Source of the DNA: DASRPD01 sp035646535
GTDB taxonomy: Bacteria; Actinomycetota; Acidimicrobiia; IMCC26256; JANYLB01
DNA: 31,067 bases
Assembly (NCBI GenBank): GCA_035646535.1
Contig: DASRPD010000118.1
Location: 1 to 31,067, forward strand
Reading direction: 5' to 3'
How positions within the stretch are numbered: position 1 is the first letter of the stretch; every line of letters starts with the position of its first letter. This document shows positions 30,201 through 31,067 of the stretch, in pieces. The notes beneath the pieces are model-generated. The model searched no databases, was not told where the DNA came from, and worked only from the letters and a program-made list of their open reading frames with translations. Made by a program: the position numbers and the translations under genes.

Positions 30201-30642
30201 GTGCGACCTGGACGGGGGCCACGTCTTCGACGTGCGGACCGAGGCGTTGGACGAGGGCCCGCACCGATGCCACCACGACCGAGGGCAGATCGGCGCCGCC
30301 GCTGCGCAGCCGCCACATGACCCGCAGGCGTCGACCCATGGTCTCGATTCCCGGCGAGACCCGCTCGAACGGCAGGGTCTCCCACGCGGGGAACAGCTCG
30401 ACGGCATCCGCGGGGAGAAACGCACCGAGATCGTGGGCGATCCGTTCGGCTTCGGCCACGGTCGGAACGGCCACGAGGACGGGCCGACGCCCGGTGACGG
30501 TGACGAGCGCGGCGCAGAACATCGCTCGCGCCGCGTCGGGAACCGCGAGCACCGCGCTGGACCCGGTCGCGGCCGCGGCAAGCACCGGCTCGGTGGCCAG
30601 CAGACGGGGCAGGTCGGAAAGCGGGGGTGTCGTGTCGGTCAT
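27238..30642 (-). CDS. mfd: transcription-repair coupling factor
   Basis: 1134 aa from ATG 30642 (MTDTTPPLSDLPRLLATEPV), close to the usual length. UvrB-homology region at the N-terminus (ELFPAWETLPFERVSP, RGSIVDVYPSTADHPVRIDLWGDEVDRL), RNA polymerase-interacting domain (DDFVVHFQHGVGRYRGM ... YKGNDKLYVPTDQV), Walker A (CGDVGYGKTEIALRA), DEEQRFGVQHKERIK, ATPIPRTLEMGLTGIRD, HGQMDE, TTIIESGLDMP and QLRGRVGRR helicase/translocase motifs, and the C-terminal TRCF domain. It removes RNA polymerase stalled at DNA lesions and recruits UvrA. The frame is open upstream to 30990, but that part is not Mfd-like. An in-frame GTG at 30690 is a possible alternative start. Confidence 0.96.
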   Translation of the reverse strand: MTDTTPPLSDLPRLLATEPVLAAAATGSSAVLAVPDAARAMFCAALVTVTGRRPVLVAVPTVAEAERIAHDLGAFLPADAVELFPAWETLPFERVSPGIETMGRRLRVMWRLRSGGADLPSVVVASVRALVQRLGPHVEDVAPVQVAPGDHLDQDDLVARLVAAGYRREYQVEARGEVAVRGSIVDVYPSTADHPVRIDLWGDEVDRLSAFAVADQRSTHDLDRVMVFPARELLPTPEVIARAGALVDTAPWGRESWERFGEAMTFDGMESWLPWLTHAEHLLPDLLGSDALTLLVEPRRMRDRAQELHDDETALAQALAPTWGVPAAEVLPRLTLGFDRLLAHTKARATSLVNAPENPETPHLPASAFDPVVGDVEGLAQRLRALRDGGNRVVLTASGPGAADRLRDVLADAGIDSGIEIVVASLERGVICTSAKLAVVAEADLTGRRRVHRRARGAQRGSDFYGDLKADDFVVHFQHGVGRYRGMVTRAIGGAERDYLLLEYKGNDKLYVPTDQVGTVRRYTGGDSPTLNRLGGKEWQKTRARVRAAVREIASELVVLYRRRLATTGRAFPADTPWQHEIEAAFGYEETPDQLGAIEAVKADMERATPMDRLVCGDVGYGKTEIALRATFKAVQDGTQVAVLVPTTLLANQHGETFRERFANYPVRVEVLSRFLSAKEQRSVVRDVGSGGVDVVIGTHRLLSEDIRFKDLGLLVVDEEQRFGVQHKERIKHLRADVDVLTLSATPIPRTLEMGLTGIRDLSLVNTPPEDRQPILTYVGEYDDRAVAEAIRRELLREGQVFYVHNRVADIDLVAAHVAELVPEARLAIAHGQMDESRLERVVLDFADQEYDVLVCTTIIESGLDMPTVNTMVVDRSDLLGLSQLYQLRGRVGRRGQRAYAYLLHPADRVLSEEAYERLKTIGEFTDLGSGFKIAMRDLEIRGAGNMLGEVQSGHIAAVGFDLYCEMVTEAVGELTGKTTDVPAEVVIDLPAAAHLPEDYVRRDDVRMEAYRRLAAVTSPADVDDVRAEWVDRYGPVPPPAEALLAAGKLRAECLRVGITSVTVNRGVARLAGLELRASQEVRLRRLVPNAVVKALELVVPLDGAPDTIGERLVDLLAALIPADEPAPVASASS

Positions 30643-30694
30643 GAGGACGCGCGCGAACCCGGAGAAGCAGCGGCGCTCCCCGGGTGACCCACCC

Positions 30695-30706
30695 ACGCTA
30701 TAGGAT
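30695..30706. promoter_or_regulatory. overlapping divergent -10 elements between mfd and the 30772 gene
   Basis: CGCTATAGGAT contains TAGGAT (30701-30706) for the plus strand and, read on the minus strand, TAGCGT (30700-30695) for mfd. Both transcripts would have leaders of roughly 45-60 nt. The two hexamers abut, so RNA polymerase could hardly occupy both at once. Confidence 0.4.
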
Positions 30707-30771
30707 CTCGAACGCGTGTTCGACTCGACGCCGCTTCCCCCGATCACCACGACCAACCGACCGGAGGACCC

Positions 30772-31067
30772 GTGCTGGGTGACGAACGCGACCGCACCGA
30801 GATCTACCAACTCCTGACCCAGCGGTTCGGACCTGAACGCGCCGGTAGGCTGATGTTCGTGCTGCCGACGACCTCTTGGGACGACATCGTCACCAAGGAC
30901 CACCTCGATCACCAACTCGACCACCAGATGGCGCTCTTGCGCGCCGAGATGCAGACGCTCGAACAGCGCGTCATCGCCGAGTTCCGCCACGAGTGGCGCA
31001 CCAGCCTGCTCGCCGTCGTGAGCACCGCGATGGTCGTCGCGGCCGCGTTCGTCGCCGCCGGCCGCCT
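30772..31067 (+). CDS. coiled-coil membrane protein, partial at the window edge
   Basis: GTG 30772 with GGAGG four bases upstream opens a frame of 98 complete codons that runs off the right edge. The N-terminal 35 residues (MLGDERDRTEIYQLLTQRFG, then PERAGRLMFVLPTTSWDD) are followed by His/Gln/Glu-rich heptads (DHLDHQLDHQMALLRAEM, then QTLEQRVIAEF) and a hydrophobic C-terminal segment (SLLAVVSTAMVVAAAFVAAG) that should be a membrane anchor. This is the layout of CCDC90/DUF1640-like coiled-coil proteins, but I do not claim the family. It is divergent from mfd. Confidence 0.65.
   Translation, partial: MLGDERDRTEIYQLLTQRFGPERAGRLMFVLPTTSWDDIVTKDHLDHQLDHQMALLRAEMQTLEQRVIAEFRHEWRTSLLAVVSTAMVVAAAFVAAGR

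Noticed and set aside
27403..30687. 1094-aa plus-strand open frame
   Set aside because: It is fully antisense to mfd, whose motifs are unmistakable, and its translation is low-complexity His/Gly/Val/Asp-rich.

Overview
The window is GC-rich actinobacterial chromosome. The run mfd, parvulin-type lipoprotein, mazG, eno, ftsB/divIC-like, DUF501, ppx/gppA (21433-30642, all minus) is the order I know from Mycobacterium tuberculosis Rv1020-Rv1026. The acyltransferase and NAD-epimerase pair (16079-18175) recalls Rv0502/Rv0501. Very high GC, frequent GTG starts, 1-8 bp gene overlaps and leaderless-type promoters fit Actinomycetota. A deep lineage such as Acidimicrobiia is my guess and cannot be proven from the window.

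Layout. 1-198: a 72-bp palindrome-bearing tandem repeat that runs off the left edge. 199-3143: histidine phosphatase, enoyl-CoA hydratase-like protein and a CBS-citrate synthase fusion, all plus strand. 3183-4241: two small minus-strand proteins (VOC and SnoaL-like folds). 4600-5664: a membrane-anchored Thr/Tyr/Pro-repeat protein that looks like DUF6777. 5665-6102: little of certainty. 6103-7123: a polytopic membrane protein with a frameshift near its end.

7230-12885 is an accessory zone. It is bounded by a 3' fragment of a tRNA-Leu(UAA) gene and by an intact tRNA-Leu(UAA), which share a 22-bp identical core across the anticodon loop, the pattern left by integration into a tRNA gene. Inside are a RES/Xre toxin-antitoxin pair between two related ~107-bp direct repeats, a truncated gene, an ECF sigma factor translationally coupled to a membrane-anchored Asp-box beta-propeller, an IS3-type transposase remnant, and an AbiE-like regulator whose nucleotidyltransferase partner is broken. 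No intact integrase is visible.

12903-20201 returns to ordinary chromosome: small conserved protein, MATE transporter, NlpC/P60 hydrolase, a tight acyltransferase / epimerase-like / crotonase-like operon, a GNAT acetyltransferase and oligoribonuclease read from back-to-back leaderless promoters. 20198-30642 is the housekeeping block (class V aminotransferase, then ppx to mfd). At 30772 a plus-strand coiled-coil membrane protein starts and runs off the right edge.

Most notable: the tRNA-bounded islet with its decayed and intact TA modules; the sigma factor/propeller pair; the CBS-citrate synthase fusion; a 21-bp in-frame minisatellite inside the MazG catalytic domain; an epimerase-like and a crotonase-like protein in one operon that both lack the usual catalytic residues; and a recurrent TANNNT-N6-start promoter pattern.
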